This document shows positions 29,794-39,162 of a stretch of DNA of 64,000 nucleotides, in pieces (the stretch's first letter is position 1; the number at the start of each line of letters is the position of its first letter). The notes beneath the pieces were generated by a model that worked only from the letters and a program-made list of their open reading frames with translations, searched no databases and had not been told where the DNA came from. This DNA comes from Roseiarcus sp963775575 (GTDB lineage: Bacteria; Pseudomonadota; Alphaproteobacteria; Rhizobiales; Beijerinckiaceae), in NCBI GenBank assembly GCA_963775575.1, contig CAVZJG010000003.1:517825-581824 (forward strand), written 5' to 3'. The position numbers were made by a program, and so were the translations under genes.

Positions 29794-31638
29794 TTACCGC
29801 GCGAAGGCGGCGGATCGCTCGGTCACGATGGCGATCACCTTGTCTTGCGCGGCTCGGGCACTGTCCGATCGACCCGCAAAATCGGGCAGGCGCAACGATG
29901 CGGCGCGCGCCGCGAGACGCGACGCAAGCTCAACCACCGTCGCCTCGGCTTCGCCCGTCGGCAGACCGATCGTGCGCGCCAGTGCGAGGAAGTCTTGCAG
30001 GCTCAGCCGGTCGTCCTTGCCATTGAGCTTCAACGCCATCCGGTCCCCGCCCAACCCCGGAAAGACGCGCGTGGTGACGGCGTCATAGAGCGGCGCAAAC
30101 CGGACGGACGTGAACGCTTTGGCTCCAGCGTCGGCCGTTTTGAGCATGGCGAGGTTCTTAAGGTGCATGTCGCCATCAGCAATCAGCCAGGCGAAGACGG
30201 CCCGCTTAAACAGGATTTCAAGGTCAGCCGCAGGTTCGGTCGACAGCGGCCGCAGGCCCCTGGCAATGCGTTCGATCGTGCCGTCGTATTTTGCCGAAGC
30301 CGGAAGATCCAGGATCGAGCAGAAGTCCTCCAGCGCAAGGCGGCGTTGGTCCTTGGGACCGCGCCGGATGTCGAAACGCTCGACCACCAGCGCCGGCGAC
30401 ATGCCATCGGGCATTTCAATGAGCGCCGCTGCCGGGGCGTCAAAACCGGCCGCACGTCCGAACTCGAGACAGAGCCACTCCACGACGGGCAACGCCGCGA
30501 ACCCGGCCGTACCGGCCGGTTTGAGAATGTGCGTGAACGGCTGGTCGATGGCCGGGACGAGAGCGCCGTCGGCGGCAAGGCTCATCGGCGCCTTGATCTG
30601 GACGCCCGACAGGCGGGGCGTCTCGGCGCGCGCGAAGATGCGCGCGAGATTCTGCTCGAAAGTCTCCTCGATCTCCCCGCGCGCCGGTCCGGCATAGCGT
30701 CCGGTGAACCGGCCTGCATCGGTGAAGGCAGCGAGCGGCGCGGCGAGGACGTCGGCCGGCAACGCGGCCAGTTCCTCGCGGCTTTCGACGATGGCGATGT
30801 TCGACATATAGCGCCGGCCGCGGCGAAGCGCCTCGCGTTCGTCGCGTTCATGCAGAACCTGCGCGAGCCAGCCTTCGGGCAGGAGCGACTCGATGAAGGC
30901 CGGAAGCTTTCCCGGCGTGGTCTCCCGCACCAGCGCCGGCCCAACGCGCTTTTGCGGTTTCCATCGCCATTCGAAACCGTCATGCGTCAGCCGTCCGAGC
31001 GGGTCGCCGTGCCAGGCGACGAGAAGGTCGAGCGCCGCCTTGTTGACTGGAGCCTTGGCCGTTCCCGGCTGGGCCAGGAGGTAGCGCTCGGCGCCCTCGC
31101 CTTCGCGATACCAAGCATTCTCGCGAGCCAGCGCCCAGACCGCGCCGGCCGCAGCCTGCGGGGACCCATGCTCTTCGACCAGACGCGCCGCCATCTGAGT
31201 TCGCATGTCCACGGTGACCGCGCTGGCGTGCTCACTCCTCAGCCGAAAGGCTTCCAGGAATCGCTGGCGCGGCGACGACACATCGATACGCAACTCCCCC
31301 AGATCGTCGCCGATCACCGCTATCGCCGTCGACGGATGCGGCGGCGCCTCGTTCTGGACGATCTCAAGGGTGCGCAGGCGGGTGCGTTGATTGCGCCGGC
31401 CGCTAATGAAAAGTCTTCCGTCCGGCGTGGGCGCCAGGAGAACCGCGCTCGCGGACGACAAATAGGCCTTTGGGTAGAGATAATGGGCGATGCGGACGGC
31501 ATGGCCGAGGATCGCGGCCTCCGCGTCCCCGTCGTGATCGACATAAACGCCGCGGACAAGCTGGATCAGCTCGCCCGCTTGGGCCCGAAGGTGCGCCCGC
31601 TTGGCGTCGATGGTTTCGCCGACAAGATGGATGGTCAT
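29794..31638 (-). CDS. HipA-family kinase toxin with an AbiEi-like N-terminal domain
   Basis: I chose ATG at 31638 (MTIHLVGETIDAKRAHLRAQ), giving 614 residues; an in-frame start at 31746 would read through the operator palindromes. Residues 1-195 resemble an AbiEi-type antitoxin: ELIQLVRGVYVD, then LYPKAYLSSASAVLLAPTPD. Residues about 200-310 match the HipA N-terminal subdomain (PAFIESLLPEGWLAQVL). Residues 350-600 match the HipA kinase (LSGVQIKAPMSL, FTHILKPA, LVVERFDI, ALEDFCSIL, LIADGDMHLKNLAM with catalytic Asp, LYDAVTT). HipA kinases phosphorylate translation components. No separate hipB lies nearby, so the N-terminal domain may serve as built-in antitoxin and repressor. It lies inside the transfer region and may stabilise the ICE. 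Confidence 0.82.
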   Translation of the reverse strand: MTIHLVGETIDAKRAHLRAQAGELIQLVRGVYVDHDGDAEAAILGHAVRIAHYLYPKAYLSSASAVLLAPTPDGRLFISGRRNQRTRLRTLEIVQNEAPPHPSTAIAVIGDDLGELRIDVSSPRQRFLEAFRLRSEHASAVTVDMRTQMAARLVEEHGSPQAAAGAVWALARENAWYREGEGAERYLLAQPGTAKAPVNKAALDLLVAWHGDPLGRLTHDGFEWRWKPQKRVGPALVRETTPGKLPAFIESLLPEGWLAQVLHERDEREALRRGRRYMSNIAIVESREELAALPADVLAAPLAAFTDAGRFTGRYAGPARGEIEETFEQNLARIFARAETPRLSGVQIKAPMSLAADGALVPAIDQPFTHILKPAGTAGFAALPVVEWLCLEFGRAAGFDAPAAALIEMPDGMSPALVVERFDIRRGPKDQRRLALEDFCSILDLPASAKYDGTIERIARGLRPLSTEPAADLEILFKRAVFAWLIADGDMHLKNLAMLKTADAGAKAFTSVRFAPLYDAVTTRVFPGLGGDRMALKLNGKDDRLSLQDFLALARTIGLPTGEAEATVVELASRLAARAASLRLPDFAGRSDSARAAQDKVIAIVTERSAAFAR

Positions 31639-31648
31639 CGGATTATCT

Positions 31649-31723
31649 CGCATCTCAGATGCGCGTTGATCCTGCTCCAGGCTTAAACAGTCAAGAATTA
31701 TCTCGCATCTGAGATACGAGATA
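31649..31723 (-). promoter_or_regulatory. Paired palindromic operators and promoter of the hipA-like gene
   Basis: Palindrome 1, CGCATCT-C-AGATGCG (31649-31663), lies 10 bases before the ATG. Palindrome 2 spans 31699-31723 with arms starting TATCTCGCATCT and ending GATACGAGATA and only one mismatched pair. Both share TCTCGCATCT. Between them on the minus strand a TTGACT (complement of 31690-31695) could be the -35 box. This is a typical autoregulated TA promoter. Confidence 0.65.
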
Positions 31724-31843
31724 TTGCCGTCATCACGCTGACCCACAAGCCGTCCGAATCCTTCGCCGCCCTATCCTGAAACGCGCCCGCCAGCAATTCG
31801 GGCTTGAACGCGCCATAGAAGGGTCTCTTGATCCCCCTGCGCC

Positions 31844-33829
31844 ATGAATGCGACGAAAATCCTCTGGGGCCAGGTGCTCCTTGTCAGCGCCGTCGTGCTC
31901 GCCTTCCTGTGGGCGGCGACGGAGTGGACAGCGTGGCGGCTCGGCTTCCAACCACAGCTCGGGCGCCCTTGGTTCGAGCTGTTCGGCTGGCCCTTCTACC
32001 ATCCACCCGCCTTCTTCTGGTGGTGGTTCGCGTTTGACGCTTACGCGCGGGGCATCTTCGTCGAGGGCGCCTATATCGCGGCGTCCGGCGGAATCGCCGC
32101 AGTCGTTGTGGCCGTCGCGTTGTCGGTGTGGCGCGCGCGGGACGTCAAACGGGTCACGACCTACGGCTCCGCACGCTGGGCCGAGGCGCGTGAAGTCCGC
32201 GAGGCCGGCCTACTTGATCACGATGGCGTGCTTCTCGGCCGTTGGCGCGGCGACTACCTGCGCCACGATGGCCCCGAGCACGTGCTTTGCTTCGCGCCGA
32301 CCCGGAGCGGCAAGGGCGTCGGCCTGGTCGTGCCGACGCTGCTGACCTGGCCGGGCTCGGCGATCGTTCACGACATCAAGGGCGAGAACTGGTCGCTGAC
32401 CGCCGGATGGCGGGCGCGGTTCGGCCGCGTGCTGCTTTTCGATCCGACCAATGCGCAGAGCGCCGCCTACAATCCTTTGCTTGAAGTGCGCCGCGGCGAA
32501 TGGGAGGTGCGCGACGTCCAGAACATCGCGGATGTGCTGGTCGATCCGGAAGGCGCGCTGGAACGGCGGAACCATTGGGAGAAAACCAGCCATTCGCTGC
32601 TGGTCGGCACGATCCTGCATGTCCTCTACGCCGAGCCCGACAAGACGCTCGCCGGCGTCGCCAGTTTCCTCTCCGATCCCAAGCGCCCGATCGAGACGAC
32701 GTTGCGCGCGATGATGACGACGCCGCATCTGGGCGAACGCGGCGTGCATCCCGTCGTCGCCAGCGCCGCGCGCGAGCTTCTGAACAAGAGTGAGAACGAA
32801 CGATCTGGCGTGCTGTCGACCGCCATGTCGTTCCTTGGCCTCTATCGCGATCCCGTGGTAGCGGCCGTGACGCGCCAGTGCGATTGGCGCATCCGCGATC
32901 TTGTCGAAGACGCTCGGCCCGCGACCCTCTACCTCGTCGTGCCGCCCTCGGACATCAGCCGCACCAAGCCGCTCATTCGGCTGATCCTCAACCAAATTGG
33001 CCGACGGTTGACGGAAGAACTGGAGTCGAAGCGACGGCGCCATCGCCTGCTGCTGATGCTCGACGAATTTCCGGCGCTGGGCCGCCTCGATTTCTTCGAG
33101 AGCGCGCTGGCCTTCATGGCTGGCTACGGCCTGAAGAGTTTCCTCATCGCACAGTCGCTGAACCAGATCGAGAAAGCCTACGGCCAGAACAACTCCATCC
33201 TCGACAACTGCCATGTGCGCGTGAGCTTCGCGACCAACGATGAGCGGACCGCCAAGCGCGTGTCCGACGCGCTCGGCGCCGCCACCGAGATGCGCGCGAT
33301 GAAGAACTATGCCGGCCATCGCCTGAGCCCGTGGCTCGGCCACCTGATGGTGTCGCGCCAGGAAACCGCGCGACCGCTGCTGACGCCAGGCGAGGTCATG
33401 CAGCTCCCCCATGACGACGAACTGGTGCTGGTCTCCGGCTGTCATCCGATCCGCGCCAAGAAGGCGCGCTACTTCGAGGACCCGCAATTGCAGTCGCGCA
33501 TTCTACCGCCGCCCAAGTGGTCCCGCGCGATCGAAGCCGTCAGCCAACCCGGCCCAGCGCGTCCAGCGCGCAGCGACGATTGGGCGGAGTCGATCGTGGC
33601 GCCGCCACCGGCGCAGATCGAAGATCCGGACAATTCCGGCATCCGCCGCGAACCCGAACTCCCCGCGCATGAGGAGATCGTTCCCGAGCCACGTCAGCCC
33701 GCACAGGAGTTCGAATTGGGGGAAGACGAACCGGACGACGATGCGCAGCGCCTTCGCGTGATGCAGCGGCAGGTCCGCACGATCGCCCGGCAGGTCTCGC
33801 TCGATCCTGCCGACGACATGGGGCTGTGA
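31844..33829 (+). CDS. traG: TraG/VirD4-type coupling protein
   Basis: This is a 661-residue inner-membrane ATPase that brings the relaxase-DNA complex to the Trb secretion channel. Membrane helices lie at about residues 8-28 and 78-98. The ATPase domain has Walker A APTRSGKGVGLVVPTLL (about 150), the RSGKG form typical of TraG, VHDIKGENWSLTAGWR, and Walker B LLLMLDEFPALGRLDFFE (about 402). FLIAQSLNQIEKAYGQ is the conserved coupling-protein segment. The C-terminal 90 residues are acidic and proline-rich. A CopG-like gene follows after 6 bases. It appears intact. Confidence 0.95.
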   Translation: MNATKILWGQVLLVSAVVLAFLWAATEWTAWRLGFQPQLGRPWFELFGWPFYHPPAFFWWWFAFDAYARGIFVEGAYIAASGGIAAVVVAVALSVWRARDVKRVTTYGSARWAEAREVREAGLLDHDGVLLGRWRGDYLRHDGPEHVLCFAPTRSGKGVGLVVPTLLTWPGSAIVHDIKGENWSLTAGWRARFGRVLLFDPTNAQSAAYNPLLEVRRGEWEVRDVQNIADVLVDPEGALERRNHWEKTSHSLLVGTILHVLYAEPDKTLAGVASFLSDPKRPIETTLRAMMTTPHLGERGVHPVVASAARELLNKSENERSGVLSTAMSFLGLYRDPVVAAVTRQCDWRIRDLVEDARPATLYLVVPPSDISRTKPLIRLILNQIGRRLTEELESKRRRHRLLLMLDEFPALGRLDFFESALAFMAGYGLKSFLIAQSLNQIEKAYGQNNSILDNCHVRVSFATNDERTAKRVSDALGAATEMRAMKNYAGHRLSPWLGHLMVSRQETARPLLTPGEVMQLPHDDELVLVSGCHPIRAKKARYFEDPQLQSRILPPPKWSRAIEAVSQPGPARPARSDDWAESIVAPPPAQIEDPDNSGIRREPELPAHEEIVPEPRQPAQEFELGEDEPDDDAQRLRVMQRQVRTIARQVSLDPADDMGL

Positions 33830-33835
33830 GCGGAA

Positions 33836-34276
33836 ATGCGCACCAAGCATACTTTCCGCCTGCCGCCGGATCTCGCCGGCAAGCTTACCGACTACGCCGC
33901 CAGGAAGCGGATCCCGCAGGCGCTGGTCGTGGAGACGGCGCTGGCCTCGCATTTATCTCCCGACGGCGCCGATCGGTTGGAAGCCGCGCTCGCCCGGCGG
34001 CTCGATCGCATGACTCGGCAGATCGAGCGGCTCGAACGGCACGTCACCATCTCGAACGAGGCGCTGGCGCTGTTCGTGCGCTTCTGGCTGACCAGCACCC
34101 CGCCCTTGCCGGATACCGCCCAAGCGGCGGCGCAGGCGAAGGGCCGGGAGCGCTATGACGCCTTCGTCGAGGCCTTGGGTCGACGACTGGCGCGCGGTCG
34201 AACGCTCGCCGATGAGATCGTGTCCGACGTCGACGCCGCCGGCTTGGCCAAGACCCCGGAGAACCCGAAGTCATAA
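33836..34276 (+). CDS. CopG-like ribbon-helix-helix protein
   Basis: This 146-residue protein begins MRTKHTFRLPPDLAGKLTDY then AARKRIPQALVVETALASHL, a ribbon-helix-helix module (residues 4-45). It continues with a predicted coiled coil (ALARRLDRMTRQIERLERHV) and a helical C-terminus. It is regularly found between traG and trbB in this ICE class and may regulate the transfer operon or act as an auxiliary relaxosome protein. It follows traG by six bases and is probably cotranscribed. Confidence 0.82.
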   Translation: MRTKHTFRLPPDLAGKLTDYAARKRIPQALVVETALASHLSPDGADRLEAALARRLDRMTRQIERLERHVTISNEALALFVRFWLTSTPPLPDTAQAAAQAKGRERYDAFVEALGRRLARGRTLADEIVSDVDAAGLAKTPENPKS

Positions 34277-34418
34277 GTATCGACTTCGCCGTTTCCCTGT
34301 CTTTCTACGCCACAGCCTTACGATCCCATCAAGCTTGTTGCGCTTGCCCGGTTCCCGCTCTTTCTAATCGACCCCGCTGATCCATCCGCCTCGATGAGGC
34401 GAGTTTGCGGGGCGCGTA

Positions 34419-35384
34419 ATGCCGACAGTTCCCTTCCCGTCCGAGGCCTTCGCCCGCGGCGCGCGCATGTTGCGCACCGCGCTTGGACCGGCGATCGCCG
34501 GCTATCTCGAAGACCCTGGGATTGTCGAGGTGATGCTCAATCCCGATGGCCGGCTCTGGATCGACCGGCTGTCGGGCGGATTGGAAGATACCGGTCGCCG
34601 CGTTGCGCCCGCTGACGCCGAGCGGATCGTCCGGCTCGTCGCCCATCATGTCGGCGTCGAAGTGCATCCCGGCTCTCCCCGCGTTTCCGCCGAGCTGCCG
34701 GAAAGCGGCGAGCGGTTCGAGGGCCTCGTGCCTCCGGTTGCCGCGGCGCCGTGCTTCGCCATTCGTCGTCCGGCCGTCGCCGTGTTCACGCTTCATGATT
34801 ATGTCGAGGCCGGCGTCATGTCCGGCGCGCAGGCGGAGTTGCTGCGTGTCGCGGTCCGAGAACGCAAGAACATTCTCGTCGCCGGCGGCACATCGACCGG
34901 GAAGACCACCCTGGTCAATGCGCTCCTCGCCGAGGTCGCCAAGACCGGCGACCGCGTGGTGCTGATCGAGGATACCCGCGAGTTGCAATGCGCCGCGCCG
35001 AACCTCGTGGCGCTGCGCACCAAGGACGGCGCCGCCTCGCTTTCCGATCTCGTGCGCTCCGCGCTTCGCCTCCGGCCCGACCGCATCCCCATCGGCGAGG
35101 TTCGCGGCGCCGAGGCGCTCGATCTTCTGAAGGCCTGGGGCACCGGCCATCCCGGCGGCGTCGGCACGCTGCACGCCGGTTCCGCGATCGGAGCGCTCCG
35201 ACGGCTCGAGCAACTCATCCAGGAAGCGGTCGTCACCGTCCCGCGCGCGCTGATCGCCGAGACCATCGACCTGATCGCCGTCCTTGTCGGCCGCGGCTCG
35301 GCCCGCAGGCTCGCCGAACTCGCCGCGGTGACGGGTCTCGGCCCGACCGGCGACTACGTCCTCACCCCAGCAGGAGAACCGTGA
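34419..35384 (+). CDS. trbB: TrbB, VirB11-type traffic ATPase
   Basis: This 321-residue protein is a hexameric cytoplasmic ATPase that powers pilus assembly and substrate transfer. The N-terminal domain includes IVEVMLNPDGRLWIDRLSGG. The ATPase domain has Walker A LVAGGTSTGKTTLVNALL (about residue 155), VVLIEDTRELQC (Asp box), RSALRLRPDRIPIGEVRGAE (Walker B region) and GTGHPGGVGTLHAGS (His box). It is the first gene of the trbBCDEJKLFGI cluster. Its stop overlaps the trbC ATG. Confidence 0.95.
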   Translation: MPTVPFPSEAFARGARMLRTALGPAIAGYLEDPGIVEVMLNPDGRLWIDRLSGGLEDTGRRVAPADAERIVRLVAHHVGVEVHPGSPRVSAELPESGERFEGLVPPVAAAPCFAIRRPAVAVFTLHDYVEAGVMSGAQAELLRVAVRERKNILVAGGTSTGKTTLVNALLAEVAKTGDRVVLIEDTRELQCAAPNLVALRTKDGAASLSDLVRSALRLRPDRIPIGEVRGAEALDLLKAWGTGHPGGVGTLHAGSAIGALRRLEQLIQEAVVTVPRALIAETIDLIAVLVGRGSARRLAELAAVTGLGPTGDYVLTPAGEP

Positions 35385-35710
35385 TGCCGCCGTTTCAAAC
35401 TCTACGTTATCGCGTCGCGACGGCCTGCGCCTTCGCCTTCTTCGCCCTCGCCACGGCGCCCGCCTGCGCCGCCGGCTCCAACATGCCCTGGGAGCAGCCG
35501 CTCAACCAGATCCTGGAATCCATCCAGGGCCCGGTCGCCAAAGTCATGTCGGTGATCGTCATCATCGTCACCGGCCTGGCGCTCGCCTTCGGCAAATCCT
35601 CCGGCGGGTTCCGGCGGCTGATCCAGATCGTCTTCGGCCTGTCGATCGCCTTCGCCGCGTCGAGCTTCTTTTTGTCGTTCTTCTCCTTCTCCGGCGGAGC
35701 GTTGATCTGA
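35384..35710 (+). CDS. trbC: TrbC, conjugative pilin (VirB2-like)
   Basis: ATG at 35384 overlaps the trbB stop and gives 108 residues. A signal peptide (about residues 8-28, ACAFAFFALATAPACAAGSN) is followed by two hydrophobic helices (VMSVIVIIVTGLALAFG and LIQIVFGLSIAFAASSFFLS) separated by a basic loop FGKSSGGFRRL. This is the standard TrbC/VirB2 hairpin pilin. It is the expected substrate of TraF (26123). The stop overlaps the trbD ATG. Confidence 0.9.
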   Translation: MPPFQTLRYRVATACAFAFFALATAPACAAGSNMPWEQPLNQILESIQGPVAKVMSVIVIIVTGLALAFGKSSGGFRRLIQIVFGLSIAFAASSFFLSFFSFSGGALI

Positions 35711-35979
35711 TGGATCAGGCTGAGCCCGTCATCGGATTCTACGCGCCCGTCCACCGCGCGCTGACCGAGCCGATCCTGTTAGGGGGCGCGCCGCGCGCCG
35801 TGGCGATCCTCAACGGCACGCTCGCCGCCGCCGTTGGTTTGGGCCTCCGCCTCTGGATCGTCGGCGCCGTCATCTGGCTGATCGGCCATCTCGCGGCGGT
35901 CTGGGCCGCCAAGCGCGATGCCGCCTTCGTCGACGTGGTGCGCCGGCACCTGCGCTACCCCCAGCACATGATTGCATGA
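35710..35979 (+). CDS. trbD: TrbD, VirB3-like membrane protein
   Basis: This 89-residue protein reads PVIGFYAPVHRALTEPILLG at the N-terminus, the conserved PVHRSLTEPILLGG motif of TrbD. It has one or two membrane segments (AILNGTLAAAVGLGLRLWIV, GAVIWLIGHLAAVWAAK). It ends HLRYPQHMIA. TrbD anchors the TrbE ATPase in the inner-membrane complex. It sits between trbC and trbE with overlapping or nearly overlapping ends. Confidence 0.92.
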   Translation: MDQAEPVIGFYAPVHRALTEPILLGGAPRAVAILNGTLAAAVGLGLRLWIVGAVIWLIGHLAAVWAAKRDAAFVDVVRRHLRYPQHMIA

Positions 35980-35989
35980 GGGGCCGCCG

Positions 35990-38425
35990 ATGATGAACCT
36001 CGCCGAATATCGCCGCCGGTCACAGACCCTCGCCGACTTCCTGCCCTGGGCGGCGCTGGTCGAGAAGGGCGTCATCCTCAACAAGGACGGTTCGTTCCAG
36101 CGCACGGCTCGGTTCCGCGGTCCTGATTTGGACTCGGCGACGCCCGCCGAGCTCGTCGCGATCACCGGGCGGCTCAACAACGCCCTGCGTCGCCTGGGAT
36201 CCGGCTGGGCGATTTTCATCGAGGCGCAGCGTCAGCCTGCCAACATTTATCCGCGCAACCAATTTCCGGACGCCGCCTCTGGCCTCGTCGATGCGGAGCG
36301 CCGCGCTCAGTTCGAAGAAGAAGGCGCGCATTTCGAGAGCGGGTATTTCCTGACGCTGCTCTGGCTCCCGCCCGCCGAGGACGCCTCGAGGGCCGAGAGC
36401 TGGCTCTATGAGGGCCGCTCGCGCGATCGCGCCGACTGGCGCATGGCGCTCGATGGCTTCATCGACCGAACGAATCGCGTGCTGGCGTTGATCGAGGGCT
36501 TCATGCCCGAGGCCGACTGGCTCGACGATGCCGACACGCTGACCTATCTCCATTCCTGCGTCTCGACCCGCCGCCAGCGCGTGCGAATCCCTGAGACGCC
36601 GATGCATCTCGACGCCATCCTCACCGACGAGGAACTGACCGGCGGTCTCGAGCCGAGGCTCGGCCGCATGCATCTGCGCACGCTCACCATCATGGGATTC
36701 CCTTCGCAGACCTGGCCCGGCCTGCTCGACGAACTCAACCGGCTCGCCTTCCCCTATCGCTGGTCGACGCGCGCGATCTGTCTCGACAAGACCGACGCGG
36801 CTAAGGCGCTCGCCCGCATCCGTCGCCAGTGGTTCGCCAAGCGCAAGTCGATCATGGCGATCCTGAAGGAGGTGATGACCAACGAGGCGTCGGTGCTGAT
36901 GGACAGCGACGCCGCCAACAAGGCGCTCGACGCCGACGCCGCGCTCCAGGAGCTGGGCTCGGACTTGGTCGGGCAGGCCTATGTCACCGCGACCGTAACC
37001 GTCTGGGACGAGGACCCCAACATCGCCGACGATCGCCTGCGCCTGGTGGAGAAATCCGTTCAAGGCCGCGACTTCACCTGCATGCGCGAGACGGTCAACG
37101 CGATCGAAGCGTGGCTCGGCAGCCTGCCGGGTCACGTCTACGCCAATGTCCGCCAGCCGCCGATCTCGACCCTCAATCTCGCGCATATGATGCCGTTCTC
37201 GGCAGTCTGGGCCGGGCCGGAACGGGACGAGCATTTCCAGGCGCCGCCGCTGTTCTTCGCGCAGACGGAAGGCTCGACGCCGTTCCGGTTTTCCCTGCAT
37301 GTCGGCGATGTCGGCCACACGCTGATCGTCGGTCCGACGGGCGCGGGAAAAAGCGTGCTGCTCGCGCTGATGGCGCTGCAGTTCCGCCGCTATGCGGGCG
37401 CTCAAGTTTTCGCGTTCGACTTCGGCGGCAGCATCAGGGCCGCCGCGCTTGCCATGGGCGGCGACTGGCACGATCTCGGCGGCGCGCTCGGCGACGATAT
37501 CGCCGAGCCCGCAGCTCTCCAGCCGCTCGTTCGCATCGACGGCGCGAGCGAGCGCGCCTGGGCGGCCGAGTGGATCGCGACGCTGCTCGCCCGCGAGGCC
37601 GTGTCGATCACGCCCGAACTCAAGGAGCATCTGTGGTCGGCGCTGACTTCGCTAGCCTCCGCCCCCGTCGCGGAGCGGACGATCACCGGCCTGTCGGTGC
37701 TCCTGCAGTCGAACGCCCTGAAGCAGGCCTTGCAGCCCTATACGATCGGCGGGCCCTGGGGACGATTGCTGGATGCCGAGACCGAGCGCCTCGGCGAGGC
37801 CGACGTCCAGGCATTCGAGACAGAGGGCCTCATTGGCGCCAGCGCCGCGCCGGCGGTTCTTTCCTATCTCTTCCACCGTATCGAGGACCGCTTCGATGGG
37901 CGCCCCACCCTGCTCATCATCGACGAGGGCTGGCTCGCCCTCGACGATCGCGGCTTCGCCGGCCAGCTTCGCGAATGGTTGAAGACGCTACGTAAGAAGA
38001 ACGCCAGCGTCATCTTCGCCACCCAGTCGCTCGCTGACATCGACGGCAGCGCCATCGCGCCCGCCATCATCGAGAGCTGTCCCACACGCGTGTTCCTGCC
38101 CAACGAGCGTGCGCTCGAACCCCAGATCGCGACCATCTACCGCCGCTTCGGCCTGAACGATCGTCAGATCGAAATCCTCAGCCGTTCGACGCCCAAGCGC
38201 GATTACTACTGCCAGTCGCGTCACGGCAATCGCCTGTTCGAACTCGGCTTGAGCGAGGTCGCGCTGGCCTTCACCGCCGCCTCTTCCAAGACCGACCAGA
38301 CGGCCATCGCCGAGACGATCGCGGCACACGGTCGTGAGGGATTCGCCGCCGCATGGCTGCGCGGCAAGGGCCTCGATTGGGCCGCCGAAATGCTCGTCAA
38401 CCGCAGTGAGGAGATTTCCGGATGA
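35990..38425 (+). CDS. trbE: TrbE, VirB4-type ATPase
   Basis: I chose ATG at 35990 (MMNLAEYRRRSQTLADFLPW), the usual family N-terminus, giving 811 residues; an ATG at 35972 adds six residues and overlaps trbD. TrbE is the largest mating-pore ATPase. It has a CagE/VirB4 N-terminal domain. Its C-terminal RecA-like domain shows Walker A IVGPTGAGKSVLLALMALQF (about residue 445) and Walker B TLLIIDEGWLALDDRGFAGQ (about 640), then IFATQSLADIDGSAIAPAII. It energises pilus biogenesis and protein/DNA transfer. It appears intact and overlaps trbJ. Confidence 0.95.
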   Translation: MMNLAEYRRRSQTLADFLPWAALVEKGVILNKDGSFQRTARFRGPDLDSATPAELVAITGRLNNALRRLGSGWAIFIEAQRQPANIYPRNQFPDAASGLVDAERRAQFEEEGAHFESGYFLTLLWLPPAEDASRAESWLYEGRSRDRADWRMALDGFIDRTNRVLALIEGFMPEADWLDDADTLTYLHSCVSTRRQRVRIPETPMHLDAILTDEELTGGLEPRLGRMHLRTLTIMGFPSQTWPGLLDELNRLAFPYRWSTRAICLDKTDAAKALARIRRQWFAKRKSIMAILKEVMTNEASVLMDSDAANKALDADAALQELGSDLVGQAYVTATVTVWDEDPNIADDRLRLVEKSVQGRDFTCMRETVNAIEAWLGSLPGHVYANVRQPPISTLNLAHMMPFSAVWAGPERDEHFQAPPLFFAQTEGSTPFRFSLHVGDVGHTLIVGPTGAGKSVLLALMALQFRRYAGAQVFAFDFGGSIRAAALAMGGDWHDLGGALGDDIAEPAALQPLVRIDGASERAWAAEWIATLLAREAVSITPELKEHLWSALTSLASAPVAERTITGLSVLLQSNALKQALQPYTIGGPWGRLLDAETERLGEADVQAFETEGLIGASAAPAVLSYLFHRIEDRFDGRPTLLIIDEGWLALDDRGFAGQLREWLKTLRKKNASVIFATQSLADIDGSAIAPAIIESCPTRVFLPNERALEPQIATIYRRFGLNDRQIEILSRSTPKRDYYCQSRHGNRLFELGLSEVALAFTAASSKTDQTAIAETIAAHGREGFAAAWLRGKGLDWAAEMLVNRSEEISG

Positions 38426-39162
38426 ACGCTCGTCGCCTTCGCGCGGCGCTCGCCGCAAGCGTCGCCTTGACGCTCGCGACCGCCGCGGTCCCCGCCCGCG
38501 CGCAAGTGATCGTCTACGATCCCAGCAATTTCTCGCAGAACGTGCTCACCGCCGCGCGGGCTCTGCAGCAGGTCAACAACCAGATCCAGAGCCTGGAGAA
38601 CCAGGCCAACATGCTCATCAATCAGGCCAAGAACCTGGCGAGCCTGCCGTATTCGTCGCTCTCCCAGCTCGAGCAGTCGATCAACCAGACGGAGCAGCTC
38701 CTCACCCAGGCCCAGCGCATCGCCTACAACGTGACAACGATCAATCAGGCATTCACGCAGACCTATCCGCAGAGCTATTCCAGCTCGACCTCCTCGCAGC
38801 AGCTCCTCGCCGGCGCTGAGACGCGTTGGCAAAACTCGCTCGCCGGCTTCCAGGACGCCATGCGCGTGCAGGCCGGCGTGGTGCAGAACCTCAACAGCAC
38901 CAGCACGCAGATCCAAGCGCTGATCACCTCGAGCCAATCGGCCTCGGGGGCGCTCCAGGCTGCCCAGTCCGGCAACCAGCTCGTCGCGCTCCAGACCCGG
39001 CAGCTTGCGGATCTAACCGCCGTCATGGCGGCGATCTCGCGCGCCCAGAGCCTTGAAGGCGCCCGCAATGTCGCGAACCAGGCGCAGGCGCAGCAGCAGC
39101 TCACCAGTTTTCTCAGCTACGGCCAGAGCTACCAGCCCGGTTCCGCGCAGATGTTCCACTGA
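38422..39162 (+). CDS. trbJ: TrbJ, VirB5-like periplasmic protein
   Basis: This 246-residue protein has a signal peptide (residues 1-26, ending AVPARA-Q). It continues with QVIVYDPSNFSQNVLTAARA and a long helical, glutamine/asparagine-rich coiled-coil body (QVNNQIQSLENQANMLINQA). This is the normal TrbJ composition. It is a minor pilus component or tip adhesin. The start overlaps trbE (ATGA) and the stop overlaps trbK. Confidence 0.93.
   Translation: MNARRLRAALAASVALTLATAAVPARAQVIVYDPSNFSQNVLTAARALQQVNNQIQSLENQANMLINQAKNLASLPYSSLSQLEQSINQTEQLLTQAQRIAYNVTTINQAFTQTYPQSYSSSTSSQQLLAGAETRWQNSLAGFQDAMRVQAGVVQNLNSTSTQIQALITSSQSASGALQAAQSGNQLVALQTRQLADLTAVMAAISRAQSLEGARNVANQAQAQQQLTSFLSYGQSYQPGSAQMFH

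Noticed and set aside
29683..31686. A 667-codon + strand frame opposite the hipA-like gene
   Set aside because: It lacks motifs and has biased Arg/Gly composition. The minus frame encodes a recognisable HipA kinase.
36020..37630. A 536-codon minus-strand frame opposite trbE
   Set aside because: It is a shadow frame; trbE on the + strand has complete Walker motifs.
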